Notes: generated by a model not told the origin, from the letters alone. A stretch of DNA of 55,855 nucleotides from Hyphomicrobiales bacterium (GCA_017305835.1 JAFKJY010000065.1:1-55855), one strand, 5' to 3'. Shown: positions 13,048 through 23,109, numbered from the stretch's first letter. Numbers and translations are program-made.

Positions 13048-13076
13048 GATATAGTCTGCGGCCGGGAGAATTGCAA
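13048..13076 (-). promoter_or_regulatory. Promoter of the rimP-nusA-infB operon
   Basis: The minus strand carries TTGCAA (13076-13071), 17 bases, then TATATC (13053-13048), a fair sigma-70-type match. Transcription would begin near 13041, giving a leader of about 90 nt that contains the terminator hairpin. Confidence 0.55.
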
Positions 13077-13209
13077 GCTCGGCCCTGCGACGGCGCCCCG
13101 CCGGCGAGCCAGCCCGACGGTCCCGCGCGACCTGCCACGCTCACCAATGCGGAAAGGCATGGCTGCCGTGTCGTTTCGGGGCTTTTGTTTTCGCAGGTGC
13201 GAACCTATC

Positions 13210-13228
13210 TATTGTGCAATGCACAATA
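13210..13228. promoter_or_regulatory. Perfect 19-bp palindrome upstream of a small ORF
   Basis: TATTGTGCA-A-TGCACAATA has 9-bp arms and a 1-base centre. It sits 14 bp upstream of the 54-aa ORF at 13243 and just before its AAAGGA ribosome-binding site, so a repressor bound here would block transcription. The TGC-N3-GCA core resembles sites reported for PhaR-type regulators of polyhydroxyalkanoate genes; that link is speculative. Confidence 0.6.
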
Positions 13229-13242
13229 CGAAAGGAACGACC

Positions 13243-13407
13243 ATGTCACGCAATGTGAAGCGGGGCCGCCTCGGCGAGGTGTTCTCGATCATGGGCGACG
13301 TCATCGCCGCCGCCGCCGCGGTGCGCACCTACCGCAAGCCCGACGCGCAGACGCTGCGCCGGATCGGCATCGACCCCGAGCAGTTCGGCCGCATCGGCCT
13401 CAACTGA
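13243..13407 (+). CDS. Small conserved-looking hypothetical protein, 54 aa
   Basis: The start ATG at 13243 follows AAAGGA with 6-base spacing, clearly better than the longer in-frame start at 13147. The product begins MSRNVKRGRLGEVFSIMGDV, has an Ala-rich helix (IAAAAAVRT) and ends in a short basic/Ile-rich segment (LRRIGIDPEQFGRIGLN). No signal peptide or metal motif is evident and I do not recognise the family. It is the only plus-strand gene in the first 30 kb, lying alone between rimP and tctA behind a perfect palindrome. That suggests its own regulator. Confidence 0.65.
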   Translation: MSRNVKRGRLGEVFSIMGDVIAAAAAVRTYRKPDAQTLRRIGIDPEQFGRIGLN

Positions 13408-13416
13408 GCGCTCCCG

Positions 13417-14934
13417 TCAGTCCTCGTTGCCGGCGAGTTCGGCAAGCACCTTGCCCCTGCCCCGCGCCCGCATGATCAGCGGCACGATCAGCGCCGCTGC
13501 CGCGAGCAGCAGCAGCACCGACGAGATCGGCGAGTGGAACAGCACCATCGGGTCGCCCTGGCTGATCGCCAGCGCCCGCCGGAGCTGCTGCTCCGCCATC
13601 GGCCCGAGGATCAGGCCGACCACCACCGGCGCCAGCGGATAGCCGAAGCGGCGCAGGACGTAGCCCATCAGGCCGAAGACGAGCAGCATGCCGAGCTCGA
13701 AGGTCGACGGGTTGGCGCCGATCGTGCCGAGCGTGGCGAAGACCAGGATGCCCGGATAGAGCCAGTGGCGCGGGATGGTGAGCAGCCGCACCCACAGGCC
13801 GATCAGCGGCAGGTTGAGCACCAGCAGCATCAGGTTCGCCACCAGCAGGCTTGCGATCAGGCCCCACACCAGCGTCGCGTTGTTCGTGAACAGCAGCGGC
13901 CCCGGCTGGAGGCCGAACTGCTGGAAGCCGGCGAGCATGATCGCGGCCGTCGCCGAGGTCGGCAGGCCGAGCGTGAGCAGCGGCACCAGCGTGCCTGCGG
14001 CCGAAGCGTTGTTGGCAGCCTCCGGCCCCGCCACGCCCTCGATCGCGCCCTTGCCGAACTCCTCCGGATGCTTGGTCAGCCTGCGCTCGGCCGCGTAGGA
14101 GAAGAAGGTGCCGAGCTCGGCGCCGCCGGCGGGCATGGCGCCGATCGGGAAGCCGATCACCGTGCCGCGCAGCCAGGCAGCCCATGAGCGCTTCCAGTCC
14201 TGCACAGTCATCCAGACCGAACCCTTGACCGCGATCACCTCCTCGGCGGCGAGCGTGGCGCTTGCCGCGATCGCCAGCGTCTCGCCGATGGCGAACAGGG
14301 CGACGGCCAGCGTCGTCACCTCGACGCCGTCGAGCAGGTCGGGGATGCCGAAGGCGAGCCGCGCCTGCCCGGTCTGCAGGTCGATGCCGATCAGCCCCAT
14401 GGTCAGGCCGACGAACAGCGCGGTCAGCCCGCGCAGCGCCGAATCGCCGAAGGCGGCCGACACCGTGATGAAGGCGAGCACCATCAGCGCGAAATAGTCG
14501 GCCGGACCGAAGGACAGCGCGACCTTGACGACCCACGGCGCGATGAAGGCGAGCCCGATCGTCGCGATCAGGCCGGCGACGAAGGAGCCGATCGCGGCGG
14601 TCGCCAGCGCCGGCCCGCCGCGCCCGGCACGCGCCATCTTGTTGCCTTCCAGAGCCGTGACGATCGAAGCGCTCTCGCCCGGCGTGTTGAGCAGGATCGA
14701 GGTGGTCGAGCCGCCATACATGCCGCCGTAGTAGATGCCGGCGAACATGATCAGCGAGCCGGCGGGATCGAGCTTGTAGGTGACGGGCAGCAGCAGCGCG
14801 ACGGTGAGCGCCGGGCCGATGCCCGGCAGCACGCCGACGGCGGTGCCGAGCGTGACGCCGATCAGCGCGTAGAGCAGGTTCATCGGCTCGATCGCCGTGA
14901 GCAGGCCCTGGGCGAGCAGCGAGAAGGTGTCCAT
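13417..14934 (-). CDS. tctA: Tripartite tricarboxylate transporter, large membrane subunit TctA
   Basis: A 505-aa polytopic membrane protein with about 12 hydrophobic segments. The TctA hallmark is near residues 27-46 ([20 protein letters not shown]). A second conserved block is [20 protein letters not shown], with a repeat of the glycine motif in the second half ([19 protein letters not shown]). With TctB and the periplasmic TctC it forms a secondary carboxylate uptake system driven by the ion gradient. The substrate cannot be read from sequence. It is separated from tctB by 117 bp that contain a rhizobial repeat. Confidence 0.93.
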   Translation of the reverse strand: MDTFSLLAQGLLTAIEPMNLLYALIGVTLGTAVGVLPGIGPALTVALLLPVTYKLDPAGSLIMFAGIYYGGMYGGSTTSILLNTPGESASIVTALEGNKMARAGRGGPALATAAIGSFVAGLIATIGLAFIAPWVVKVALSFGPADYFALMVLAFITVSAAFGDSALRGLTALFVGLTMGLIGIDLQTGQARLAFGIPDLLDGVEVTTLAVALFAIGETLAIAASATLAAEEVIAVKGSVWMTVQDWKRSWAAWLRGTVIGFPIGAMPAGGAELGTFFSYAAERRLTKHPEEFGKGAIEGVAGPEAANNASAAGTLVPLLTLGLPTSATAAIMLAGFQQFGLQPGPLLFTNNATLVWGLIASLLVANLMLLVLNLPLIGLWVRLLTIPRHWLYPGILVFATLGTIGANPSTFELGMLLVFGLMGYVLRRFGYPLAPVVVGLILGPMAEQQLRRALAISQGDPMVLFHSPISSVLLLLAAAALIVPLIMRARGRGKVLAELAGNED

Positions 14935-14954
14935 CGGGATTCCCCCCAGGCGTC

Positions 14955-15043
14955 AGGCGATCGGAATGGATCGCTTCATGCCCTTGTCTCTTTGTTTTGC
15001 CGCATGATGTTTTCCGAAAAGTCTGCAACTTTTCGGCATCATG
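14955..15043. repeat. Rhizobial dispersed intergenic palindromic repeat between tctB and tctA
   Basis: The stretch contains CCTTGTCTCTTTGTTTTGCC (14981-15000), followed by a hairpin at 15002-15043: GCATGATG, four T, CCGAAAAGT, a 5-base loop, then the complements ACTTTTCGG and CATCATGC. I recognise this composition as a palindromic repeat scattered through many rhizobial chromosomes. Here it splits a transporter operon, so it may tune tctA expression relative to tctB. Confidence 0.75.
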
Positions 15044-15051
15044 CTCCGGCG

Positions 15052-15537
15052 TCAGATCAGCCGTTCGAGCGGGCCGGCCGGCAAGGAAAGCTGCAGCACG
15101 CGGGCGAAGATCGCCCAGATGACGAAGGAGAGGACGATCCCGAGCGGGATCGTGAACCAGAGCGGCCCGCGGCCGAACGCCTTGGCGGTCGCGCCGAACA
15201 GGAAGCCGGTGGCGATCGAGAAGCCCGCCGTGTTGAGGAGCAGCATCTGGGCGGCCAGCCCGCCGACGATCCACAGCATGGGCGGGTGCCGCTGCGGCTC
15301 GCGCTCGGGGAAGTCGCCGCGCCAGGCGGCGACAGCCGTCCACACCGCCAGCACGGCGAGGCCGGCGCCGATCACCCTGGGAAAGGTGGAGGGGCCGATC
15401 CGCGCATAGGTCGCCACGCCGCCGAGGCGGGAGGCGTCCCACAGGACCACCCCCGCCAGCACGGCCAGGAACAGGGCGATCAGCAGCGCCGCCCGGTCGG
15501 GGCGGCGCCGGCCTTCCGGCTCCTGCGGCAACGTCAT
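15052..15537 (-). CDS. tctB: Tripartite tricarboxylate transporter, small membrane subunit TctB
   Basis: A 161-aa protein with four hydrophobic segments, at about residues 17-34, 50-70, 85-115 and 125-150. This is the usual size and topology of TctB. The IGPSTFPRVIGAGLAVLAV block after the first helix is typical. Its ATG overlaps the tctC stop by 4 bases (ATGA, 15537-15534), so the two are co-translated. The order tctC-tctB-tctA is the usual one. Confidence 0.9.
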   Translation of the reverse strand: MTLPQEPEGRRRPDRAALLIALFLAVLAGVVLWDASRLGGVATYARIGPSTFPRVIGAGLAVLAVWTAVAAWRGDFPEREPQRHPPMLWIVGGLAAQMLLLNTAGFSIATGFLFGATAKAFGRGPLWFTIPLGIVLSFVIWAIFARVLQLSLPAGPLERLI

Positions 15538-16484
15538 TTCACCAGGCCGATCTCTTTCAGGATGCCCTCGGTCGCCGAGATGTCCTTCTCGAGCTGGGCC
15601 TTGAAGGCGTCGCCGTCGAGATAGGTGTCGGCCCAGCCCTTGGCCTTCAGCGCGTCCTGCCAGGTCTTGGACTTGGCCATCTTCTGGATGTCGGCGGTGA
15701 TCGCGGCGACCTGGTCGGCGGAAAGGTCCGGGCCGGCCGAGACCGAGCGCCAGTTCTGGATGGCGACGTCGACGCCGCTTTCCTTGAAGGTCGGGGCATC
15801 GATGCCGGCGACGCGCGCGTCGCTCGAGATGCCGATCAGGCGCAGCTGTCCGGCCTGGATCTGCGATTCGAACTCGCCGTAGCCGGAGATGCCGACCGTG
15901 ACCTGGCCGCCGAGGATGGCGGCCAGCGCCTCGCCGCCGCCGGAGAAGGCGACGTAGTTGACCTTGGTCGGGTCGACGCCAGCCGCCTTGGCGATGAGGC
16001 CGGCGGTGATGTGGTCGGTGCCGCCGGCCGAGCCGCCGGCCCAGGACACGGAGCCCGGATCGGCCTTGAGCTTGGCGACCAGCCCGGCCATGTCCTTGAT
16101 GTCGGAGGCCGCCGGCACGACGATCACCTCGTATTCGCCGGTCAGCCGCGCGATCGGCGTGACCTGCTTGAGCGTCACCGGCGAGGCGTTGGTGAGGATG
16201 GCGCCGACCATGACGTAGCCGCCGACGATGAGCTGGCTCGGGTCGCCCTTGGCGCCGTTGACGAACTGGGCGAGACCGATCGTGCCGCCGGCGCCGGGAA
16301 CGTTGACGACCTGCACGCTGCCGGAGATCTTCTCGTCCTGCAGCGCCTGCTGCATCGTGCGGGCGGTCTGGTCCCAGCCGCCGCCCGGAGCCGCCGGCGC
16401 CATGATCTTGTAGTCGGCCGCGAGCGCGGAGCCGGACAGGGCGATGCCGCCGGCTGCGAGGGCGGCGAGCAGAAGCTTGCGCAT
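15534..16484 (-). CDS. tctC: Tripartite tricarboxylate transporter substrate-binding protein TctC (Bug family)
   Basis: A 316-aa periplasmic receptor with a Sec signal peptide ([20 protein letters not shown], cleavage near ALA|AD at about 22). Family features include [20 protein letters not shown] near the mature N terminus, the [14 protein letters not shown] loop and the [13 protein letters not shown] segment. I chose the ATG at 16484 because GGAGGA lies just upstream and the signal peptide starts there. Most Bug proteins bind di- or tricarboxylates; the ligand is unknown. It is the promoter-proximal gene of tctCBA. Confidence 0.93.
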   Translation of the reverse strand: MRKLLLAALAAGGIALSGSALAADYKIMAPAAPGGGWDQTARTMQQALQDEKISGSVQVVNVPGAGGTIGLAQFVNGAKGDPSQLIVGGYVMVGAILTNASPVTLKQVTPIARLTGEYEVIVVPAASDIKDMAGLVAKLKADPGSVSWAGGSAGGTDHITAGLIAKAAGVDPTKVNYVAFSGGGEALAAILGGQVTVGISGYGEFESQIQAGQLRLIGISSDARVAGIDAPTFKESGVDVAIQNWRSVSAGPDLSADQVAAITADIQKMAKSKTWQDALKAKGWADTYLDGDAFKAQLEKDISATEGILKEIGLVK

Positions 16485-16666
16485 GGACTTCCTCCTCATT
16501 GTGCCTGCGGCCGGCACATGCGGCGCAGGGATTGCGCGGCGCGCCTCGGCGCGGCCGGAGCGGACGCGGCGCAGGGCGTGCGCCGGAAGGTCCGCCCGTC
16601 CGCAGCTAAGCTTTCGCGCCGCCGGCTTGTCAATGGCGGCCGCGCGCGGAGGAGGATGGCGGCCGG

Positions 16667-17332
16667 CTAGCGCTCGAACACCAGCGCGTCCGGGCTGGCG
16701 CCGAGCTCTTTCAGTGCGGCGTTGACGTCGGCGACCATCCCGTCCGGCCCGCAGACGTAGAAATGCTGGCCGAAGTCACGGATGTTGCGCTTGAGGAAAT
16801 CCGCGTCGATGCGGCCGCCCGCGAGCCGGCTCGCCGGCTCGTCGGTGACGAGGAAGAGCCGGTCGAGCCCCTGCATCGCCTCCCACGTCTCGCGCAGGAT
16901 GATGTCGCGCTCGGTGCGGTTGGAGAAGATCAGCCGGTGGCCGGCGATCTCGCCTCTATCTTCGAGGTCGCGCAGGATGGCGATGAAGGGCGTCACCCCG
17001 GCGCCGCCGGCGATGAAGGTGCCCCTGCCCTTGTACCGGATCGTGCCCCACGGATCCTCGATCAGCAGCGCGTCGCCCTTCTTCAGGCCGCCGAGCTGGT
17101 TGGTCACGCCGCCGTGGTCGGGATAGATCTTGATGGTGAATTCGAGATGGTCCCAGTCCTTCAGCCCGGTGAAGGTGAAAGGGCGCTTCTCGTCGCGCCA
17201 GCCGTCGCGGTCGATGGCGACGTCGGTCGCCTGGCCCGGCTCGAAGACGAAGCCGGCCGGCCTCTCGAAGCTGAAGCGGCGGACGTCGTGGGTGACGTCC
17301 TCGACCCCGGTTATGCGGACCCTGTGTGCCAT
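16667..17332 (-). CDS. Ferredoxin-NADP reductase-like flavoprotein
   Basis: A 221-aa soluble protein with an N-terminal FAD-binding barrel and a C-terminal NAD(P)-binding domain. RPFTFTG (about 49-55) corresponds to the RxYS/T flavin motif, GGAGVTPFIAILRDL to the NAD(P) pyrophosphate loop, and YVCGPDGM to the C-terminal nucleotide motif. It lacks an iron-sulfur or globin partner domain, so it probably passes electrons to a separate acceptor. The start at 17332 is the ATG before MAHRVRITGVEDV. It lies between tctC and trmB with no obvious functional partner. Confidence 0.85.
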   Translation of the reverse strand: MAHRVRITGVEDVTHDVRRFSFERPAGFVFEPGQATDVAIDRDGWRDEKRPFTFTGLKDWDHLEFTIKIYPDHGGVTNQLGGLKKGDALLIEDPWGTIRYKGRGTFIAGGAGVTPFIAILRDLEDRGEIAGHRLIFSNRTERDIILRETWEAMQGLDRLFLVTDEPASRLAGGRIDADFLKRNIRDFGQHFYVCGPDGMVADVNAALKELGASPDALVFER

Positions 17333-17427
17333 CGGCGCGCTCCCTTTCGGCTGACGGCGCCGGCCCGAAGGCGGGCGCCCTGCCAGTTGGATGCGCGAGC
17401 GGCGATTTCGTTCCCGCTCAGGCCCGT

Positions 17428-18126
17428 TCAGGCGCGCAGGAAGGTGAGATAGGCCGGCGTGCGGCCCTCGCGCAGGGCCTTGGCCTCGTAGCGCGTGCCC
17501 GGCCAGCCGGGATAGGGGTCGCGCCAGTCCTGCGCGCTCGCCGCCTTCCAGGCGAAGGCCGGATGGGCGCGGCAGGCGAGCAGCGTCCAGTTGACGTAGC
17601 TGTCGATGTCGGAGGCGAAGCGGAACTCCCCGCCCGGTCGCAGCACGCGGGCGAAGCGGTCGAGGTTCGCCCGGCCGACGAAGCGGCGCTTCCAGTGGCG
17701 CTTCTTCGGCCACGGGTCGGGATAAAAAAGGTCGATGCCGGCGAGCGAGGCGTCGGGCAGCCAGTCAAGCAGCCGGGTGGCGTCGTCGCCATAGACGCGG
17801 AGGTTGTCGCGCGGCTCTTCCGCGAGCCGCGCCATCAGCTTGGCCATGCCGTTGACGAAGGGCTCGACGCCGATGAAGCCGGCCCGCGGCATCAGGCCCG
17901 CGCGGTGGTGCAGGTGCTCGCCGCCGCCGAAGCCGATCTCGAGGCGCACCTCCTCGACCGGCGCGGAAAACAGCGCCGCAAGCGTCACGGGCGGCGGCGC
18001 CGAGAGGTCGATCCCCAGCCCCGGCAGCAGGGCCGCCACGGCGGCCTGCTGGCCCGCCCGCAGCGTCTTGCCGTGCCGGCGCCCGAAGAAGGCCTCGGTG
18101 GAGCGGCTGCGGCGGGCGCCGGTCAT
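17428..18126 (-). CDS. trmB: tRNA (guanine-N7-)-methyltransferase TrmB
   Basis: TrmB uses SAM to methylate G46 of tRNA. The 232-aa product has the SAM motif [13 protein letters not shown], the [15 protein letters not shown] block, the catalytic [17 protein letters not shown] region and the [13 protein letters not shown]-terminal motif. All are diagnostic. It begins 16 bp downstream of the metK stop on the same strand and is probably co-transcribed with metK, which supplies its cofactor. Confidence 0.96.
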   Translation of the reverse strand: MTGARRSRSTEAFFGRRHGKTLRAGQQAAVAALLPGLGIDLSAPPPVTLAALFSAPVEEVRLEIGFGGGEHLHHRAGLMPRAGFIGVEPFVNGMAKLMARLAEEPRDNLRVYGDDATRLLDWLPDASLAGIDLFYPDPWPKKRHWKRRFVGRANLDRFARVLRPGGEFRFASDIDSYVNWTLLACRAHPAFAWKAASAQDWRDPYPGWPGTRYEAKALREGRTPAYLTFLRA

Positions 18127-18142
18127 GTCGCGGGAAACCGCG

Positions 18143-19450
<1,308 letters not shown>

Positions 19451-19466
19451 CGGGTGACCCCTCTCG

Positions 19467-19495
19467 AAAAAACCGGCGGCACGCCCCGCCGCCGA
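19467..19495 (-). terminator. Intrinsic-terminator hairpin in the metK leader
   Basis: On the minus strand CGGCGGC (19494-19488) pairs with GCCGCCG (19480-19474) across a 7-base loop. A flanking T-G wobble and six T (19472-19467) follow. It lies downstream of the predicted metK promoter and 17 bases before the GTG start, so it is either a metK attenuator or a phrR terminator overlapping the metK leader. Confidence 0.65.
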
Positions 19496-19505
19496 AGGCG
19501 CACCC

Positions 19506-19534
19506 TGTTAGCGAAGCGTTGGCAAGCTCGTCAA
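19506..19534 (-). promoter_or_regulatory. Predicted metK promoter
   Basis: TTGACG (19534-19529), 17 bases, then CTAACA (19511-19506) on the minus strand match the rhizobial housekeeping sigma consensus. Transcription would begin near 19499, leaving a leader of about 49 nt that begins almost directly with the terminator hairpin. Confidence 0.55.
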
Positions 19535-19616
19535 TCGCACAGCGTGCTTTTGTCGGGCACGGACGCGCAAAATCGTTGCGCCAGCCCGACGCGAACCCCG
19601 CCGGAGCCCCTGACGG

Positions 19617-20024
19617 CTAGTCCTCGTCGTCGGCCAGCGTCTTGACCAGGTCGAGGATCTTGCGGCGGACCTTGGGGTCCTGGATGCGGATGAAGGCGCG
19701 GTTGAGCTGCAACCCCTCGGTGCTGCTCAGGAAGTCGACCACGTAGTTGGCGCCCGCGCTCTCCCCGAACCCGCCCGGCGGGTTCTCGGTCGGGGCATCC
19801 TCGAAGAAGAAGGAGACCGGGACGCTGAGGATCGAGGAGATCGCCTGCAGGCGGCTGGCGCCGACGCGGTTCGATCCCTTCTCGTATTTCTGGATCTGCT
19901 GGAAGGTGATGCCCAGCAGCTCGCCGAGCTTTTCCTGGCTCATGCCCATCATGTTGCGGCGCAACCTGATGCGGCTACCGACATGCACGTCGATCGGATT
20001 CGGTTTCTTCTTGTTTTCTGCCAT
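19617..20024 (-). CDS. phrR: XRE-family regulator, PhrR-like
   Basis: A 135-aa DNA-binding protein. Residues about 14-70 form a Cro/C1-type helix-turn-helix (GMSQEKLGELLGITFQQIQK, then GSNRVGASRLQAIS). A C-terminal helical tail (IQDPKVRRKILDLVKTLADD) follows. The sequence and its place beside lnt match PhrR of Sinorhizobium, described as low-pH inducible and adjacent to actA, the lnt homologue. It lies between lnt (130 bp) and metK (166 bp), same strand. Its target genes are unknown; a palindrome over its own promoter suggests autoregulation. Confidence 0.85.
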   Translation of the reverse strand: MAENKKKPNPIDVHVGSRIRLRRNMMGMSQEKLGELLGITFQQIQKYEKGSNRVGASRLQAISSILSVPVSFFFEDAPTENPPGGFGESAGANYVVDFLSSTEGLQLNRAFIRIQDPKVRRKILDLVKTLADDED

Positions 20025-20130
20025 TTTCCTGCCCCGGGGAATGCCGGCCTCGGCTTGTCAGATCCGCCCCGGCGCCGCAGGCCCCCTTACCTGCCGCGCC
20101 AATCCGACACGAGACAACCGACGATTACAC

Positions 20131-20164
20131 TATGAATTTCTAATATACGGTATGTCAATTCATA
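20131..20164. promoter_or_regulatory. phrR promoter region with inverted repeat overlapping the lnt stop
   Basis: TATGAATT (20131-20138) and AATTCATA (20157-20164) form a perfect 8-bp inverted repeat with an 18-bp spacer in unusually AT-rich DNA. A minus-strand TTGACA -35 box (20158-20153) overlaps the lnt stop codon. The -10 box is not clear. A dimeric regulator, possibly PhrR itself, is inferred. Confidence 0.45.
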
Positions 20165-21822
20165 CGAACGGAGCCACGCGCGCGACGGACCGCGCCCAGC
20201 AGGACGAGCAGCGCCACGATCGACCATCCGACGAGGCCGGGACGGGCTGCGCGCAGCTCGTCAGCCGGACGCAGCGGCAGCGCGACGTCGAGATTGCCGA
20301 CGCCGTCCAGCCGCAGCGCGTCAACTATTGTGCCATAGGAATCGATCGCCGCCGAGATGCCATTGTTGGCGGCGCGCAGCATCGGCCGCCCCGCCTCGAC
20401 GGCGCGGAGCTGCGCCTGGCGCAGGTGTTGGTAAGGCCCGGGTGAATTACCGAACCATGCGTCGTTGGTTACGTTGACGACGAGCCGGGCGTCGCCGGCT
20501 TCCGCCGCCACGATACCCGGAAAGATGACCTCGTAGCAGATGTAGGGGGCGACGCGGAGGCCGGGCGCGACCTCGATCAGGTGCCGGCGGGCGCCGGCCG
20601 AGAAGCCGCCGGGCAGTTCGACGAGCTTGGTGATGCCGAAGCGGCCGAGCAGGTCGGCGAAGGGCACGAACTCGCCGAGCGGCACGAGATGCACCTTGTC
20701 GGCCGCGTCGTAGAGCACGCCGGCGGAATTGACCGCGACGATCGAATTGTAGAAGCGCGCCGAAGGGTCGGTCGGCGCCTCGCCCTCGAAGCGCACCGCG
20801 CCGGCGAGCAGGGTCTGCCCGTCCTGGATCATCTCGCCGAGCGCGGTCAGCGCCTGCGGCCGCTGCTGCAGGATGAAGGGGACCGAGGTCTCGGGCCAGA
20901 CGATCAGCTTCGGCGGCTCCCTGCCCTGCTCGGGCGGACGGGCCGACATCTCCAGATAGGTGGAGAATATCTGGTCGCGCACCTGCGCGTCCCATTTGCG
21001 CGACTGGTCGATCGAGGGCTGGACGAGGCGGGCCGACAGTGTCTCGCCGTCGCCCTGCGGGGCGAGCGCGAGCCGGGCGTAGCCGAAGCCGAGATGGGCG
21101 GCGACCAGCACGGCCAATGCAACCAGGACGAGCATCCTGCGCCCCGGCGCGGCGAGCAGCGCCGGCAGGCAAAAAGCGAGCACCGTCAATGCGTTCATGC
21201 CGGTCATGCCGACCATCGTCACCGACTGCATCATCGGCGGCACCGGCATCGCCGCATAGCCGATCGCGTTCCACGGGAAGCCGGTCAGCACCATGCCGCG
21301 CAGCCATTCGGCGACGGCGAAGGCGGCAGCGAGCGCGCAGAGGCGGCCGAAGCCGTCGGTCCACAGCGGCCGCGCAAGCGCGGCGGCAAGCCCGTAGAAG
21401 AGAGCGAGCCCGGCCGGCAGGATCAGCACGGCGATCGGCAGCGCCCATGCATATTCCTCGATGTCGACCAGCATCGCGTTGCCGACCCACCAGAGGCCAG
21501 CGACGAAATAGCCGAAGCCGAACCACCAGCCGGTGACGAAGAAGGGCCGCAGCCTGCGCAGCCGCCCGGACGCGGCATCGCCCGCCGCCCCGTCGAGCAG
21601 CCAGACGAGGACGGGGAAGGAGACGAAGCCGATCGCGGGAAAATCGAACGGGGCCTGGGCCAGCGCGGCGAGCGCGCCGGCGACCAGCGCCACCAGCGAA
21701 CGCTGCCAGCCCCACAGCAGCATCAGGCGCCCGGCGAAGGCCGAGAGCGCCGGCTCGCGCGCCGCGTCGGCCGCGCGCGCGAGGGCTGGCTGCATCTGGA
21801 TCTGCTGCGAGGCCCCCGCCAT
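20155..21822 (-). CDS. lnt: Apolipoprotein N-acyltransferase
   Basis: Lnt adds the third acyl chain to the N-terminal Cys of lipoproteins at the inner membrane. The 555-aa product has about six N-terminal membrane helices, a nitrilase-like periplasmic domain and a C-terminal helix. The catalytic triad is visible: Glu311 (WPETSVPF), Lys376 (ADKVHLVPLGEF) and Cys429 (YICYEVIFPG). The segment NDAWFGNSPGPYQHL is also diagnostic. In rhizobia it is called actA for its acid-tolerance phenotype. It follows corC, as in E. coli ybeX-lnt. Confidence 0.97.
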   Translation of the reverse strand: MAGASQQIQMQPALARAADAAREPALSAFAGRLMLLWGWQRSLVALVAGALAALAQAPFDFPAIGFVSFPVLVWLLDGAAGDAASGRLRRLRPFFVTGWWFGFGYFVAGLWWVGNAMLVDIEEYAWALPIAVLILPAGLALFYGLAAALARPLWTDGFGRLCALAAAFAVAEWLRGMVLTGFPWNAIGYAAMPVPPMMQSVTMVGMTGMNALTVLAFCLPALLAAPGRRMLVLVALAVLVAAHLGFGYARLALAPQGDGETLSARLVQPSIDQSRKWDAQVRDQIFSTYLEMSARPPEQGREPPKLIVWPETSVPFILQQRPQALTALGEMIQDGQTLLAGAVRFEGEAPTDPSARFYNSIVAVNSAGVLYDAADKVHLVPLGEFVPFADLLGRFGITKLVELPGGFSAGARRHLIEVAPGLRVAPYICYEVIFPGIVAAEAGDARLVVNVTNDAWFGNSPGPYQHLRQAQLRAVEAGRPMLRAANNGISAAIDSYGTIVDALRLDGVGNLDVALPLRPADELRAARPGLVGWSIVALLVLLGAVRRARGSVRMN

Positions 21823-21995
21823 CTCCGGTCACGGTTTGCGAATCACCGGCGTGGTTTTACCAGCCCGCCGATTCCGAGCCAAATCACATGCGGGAAAAGC
21901 AGCATCCGGCATCGCCGAATGGGACGACGCCTTTACGTGCGTTATTGCTTACGGATTGGGTCGCCCTAAGGCCCGCGACAGCTTGCCGCGGGCGC

Positions 21996-23087
21996 TCACG
22001 CCCCCGGTTCGGCGGGCTGGTCGGCGGCGCGCGGCGCTGCGCGGCGGCGGCGGTCGCCCACGCGGGTCTGGACGATGCGGACGCGCTTGATGCGGCGCGG
22101 GTCGGCGTCGAGCACGTGGAACTCGAAGCCGGGGATCGCCTGCACCACCTCGCCGCGGGCCGGCACGCGGCCGAGCGTGTTGAAGATCATGCCGCCGATC
22201 GTGTCGACGTCCTCCTCGTGCTCGCCGGCCTTGAAAGCGTCGCCGATCATCTCGGCCACGTCCTCGATCTCGGCCTTGCCGTCGACGACGAAGACGCCTT
22301 CGCCGGTCTTGGTCACCAGCGGCTCGTCCTCGTCATGCTCGTCCTCGATGTCGCCGACCACCATCTCGACGATGTCCTCGAGCGAGACGACGCCGTCGGT
22401 GCCGCCATATTCGTCGATGACCAGCGCCATCTGGATGCGGGCGGCCTGCATGCGCGCCATCAGGTCTGAGGCCAGCATCGAGGGCGGCACGAACAGGATC
22501 GGCCGCATCAGGCCGAGCTCGCCGATGGTGCGGCCGAGCTCGACGCGCGACAGGTCGAGCCGCTCGGAATCGGCCGGCTTGTCGCCGTCCTTCGGCTGAC
22601 CCGGGCGGCGCGCGCCGCGTCCCTTGCGCTGCCTCGCCGCGCGCGAGATGTGGCCGAGCACGTCGCGGATGTGGACCATGCCGCGCGGGTCGTCCAGCGT
22701 CTCGGCATAGACGGGCATGCGCGAATGGCCGGACTTCTCGAAAAGGGCGAGCAGCTCGCCCAGCGTGCTGGAAAGATCCACCGCCTCGACGTCGCCGCGC
22801 GGTACCATCACGTCCTCGACGCGCACTTCGCGCAGCCGCAGGATGTTCTTCAGCATCGCGCGCTCGGCGGGCGAGAACTCCTCGGCGGTGGTCTCGGAGA
22901 GCGCGTCGGTCAGGTCCTCGCGCAGCGAGGAGCCGTTGCGGGGCCTCAGGAGGCCGGCGACGCGCTGGAAGATCGTAGGGCCCGACTGTCGCGGACTGGG
23001 GTCCGGACTTCCGTCCCCCTGTTCGCCGCCGGGCGTGTCGCCGCTCGGGGCGGCGACGGGGGCGGGCTGTGCGTGTTCGTTCATCAT
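21996..23087 (-). CDS. corC: CBS-domain hemolysin-like protein (CorC/YbeX)
   Basis: A 363-aa cytosolic protein. The N-terminal 35 residues are low-complexity Pro/Gly-rich. Two CBS motifs follow at about 100-250 (VEDVMVPRGDVEAVD and FVPPSMLASDLMARM), with DEYGGTDGVVSLEDI between them and the C-terminal domain. A CorC/HlyC transporter-associated domain at about 265-340 (DTIGGMIFNTLGRVP) completes it. It lacks the membrane DUF21 domain, so it is the soluble YbeX type, linked to ribosome maturation or Mg2+ efflux. A 39-residue basic insertion separates the CBS halves. Confidence 0.93.
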   Translation of the reverse strand: MMNEHAQPAPVAAPSGDTPGGEQGDGSPDPSPRQSGPTIFQRVAGLLRPRNGSSLREDLTDALSETTAEEFSPAERAMLKNILRLREVRVEDVMVPRGDVEAVDLSSTLGELLALFEKSGHSRMPVYAETLDDPRGMVHIRDVLGHISRAARQRKGRGARRPGQPKDGDKPADSERLDLSRVELGRTIGELGLMRPILFVPPSMLASDLMARMQAARIQMALVIDEYGGTDGVVSLEDIVEMVVGDIEDEHDEDEPLVTKTGEGVFVVDGKAEIEDVAEMIGDAFKAGEHEEDVDTIGGMIFNTLGRVPARGEVVQAIPGFEFHVLDADPRRIKRVRIVQTRVGDRRRRAAPRAADQPAEPGA

Positions 23088-23109
23088 GGTGTGCCGTTTG
23101 GGCCTTCAA

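Noticed and set aside
19451..19616. A SAM-II or SAM/SAH riboswitch before metK
   Set aside because: The leader is only about 49 nt and I could not find the conserved pseudoknot segments; only a terminator-like hairpin is supported.
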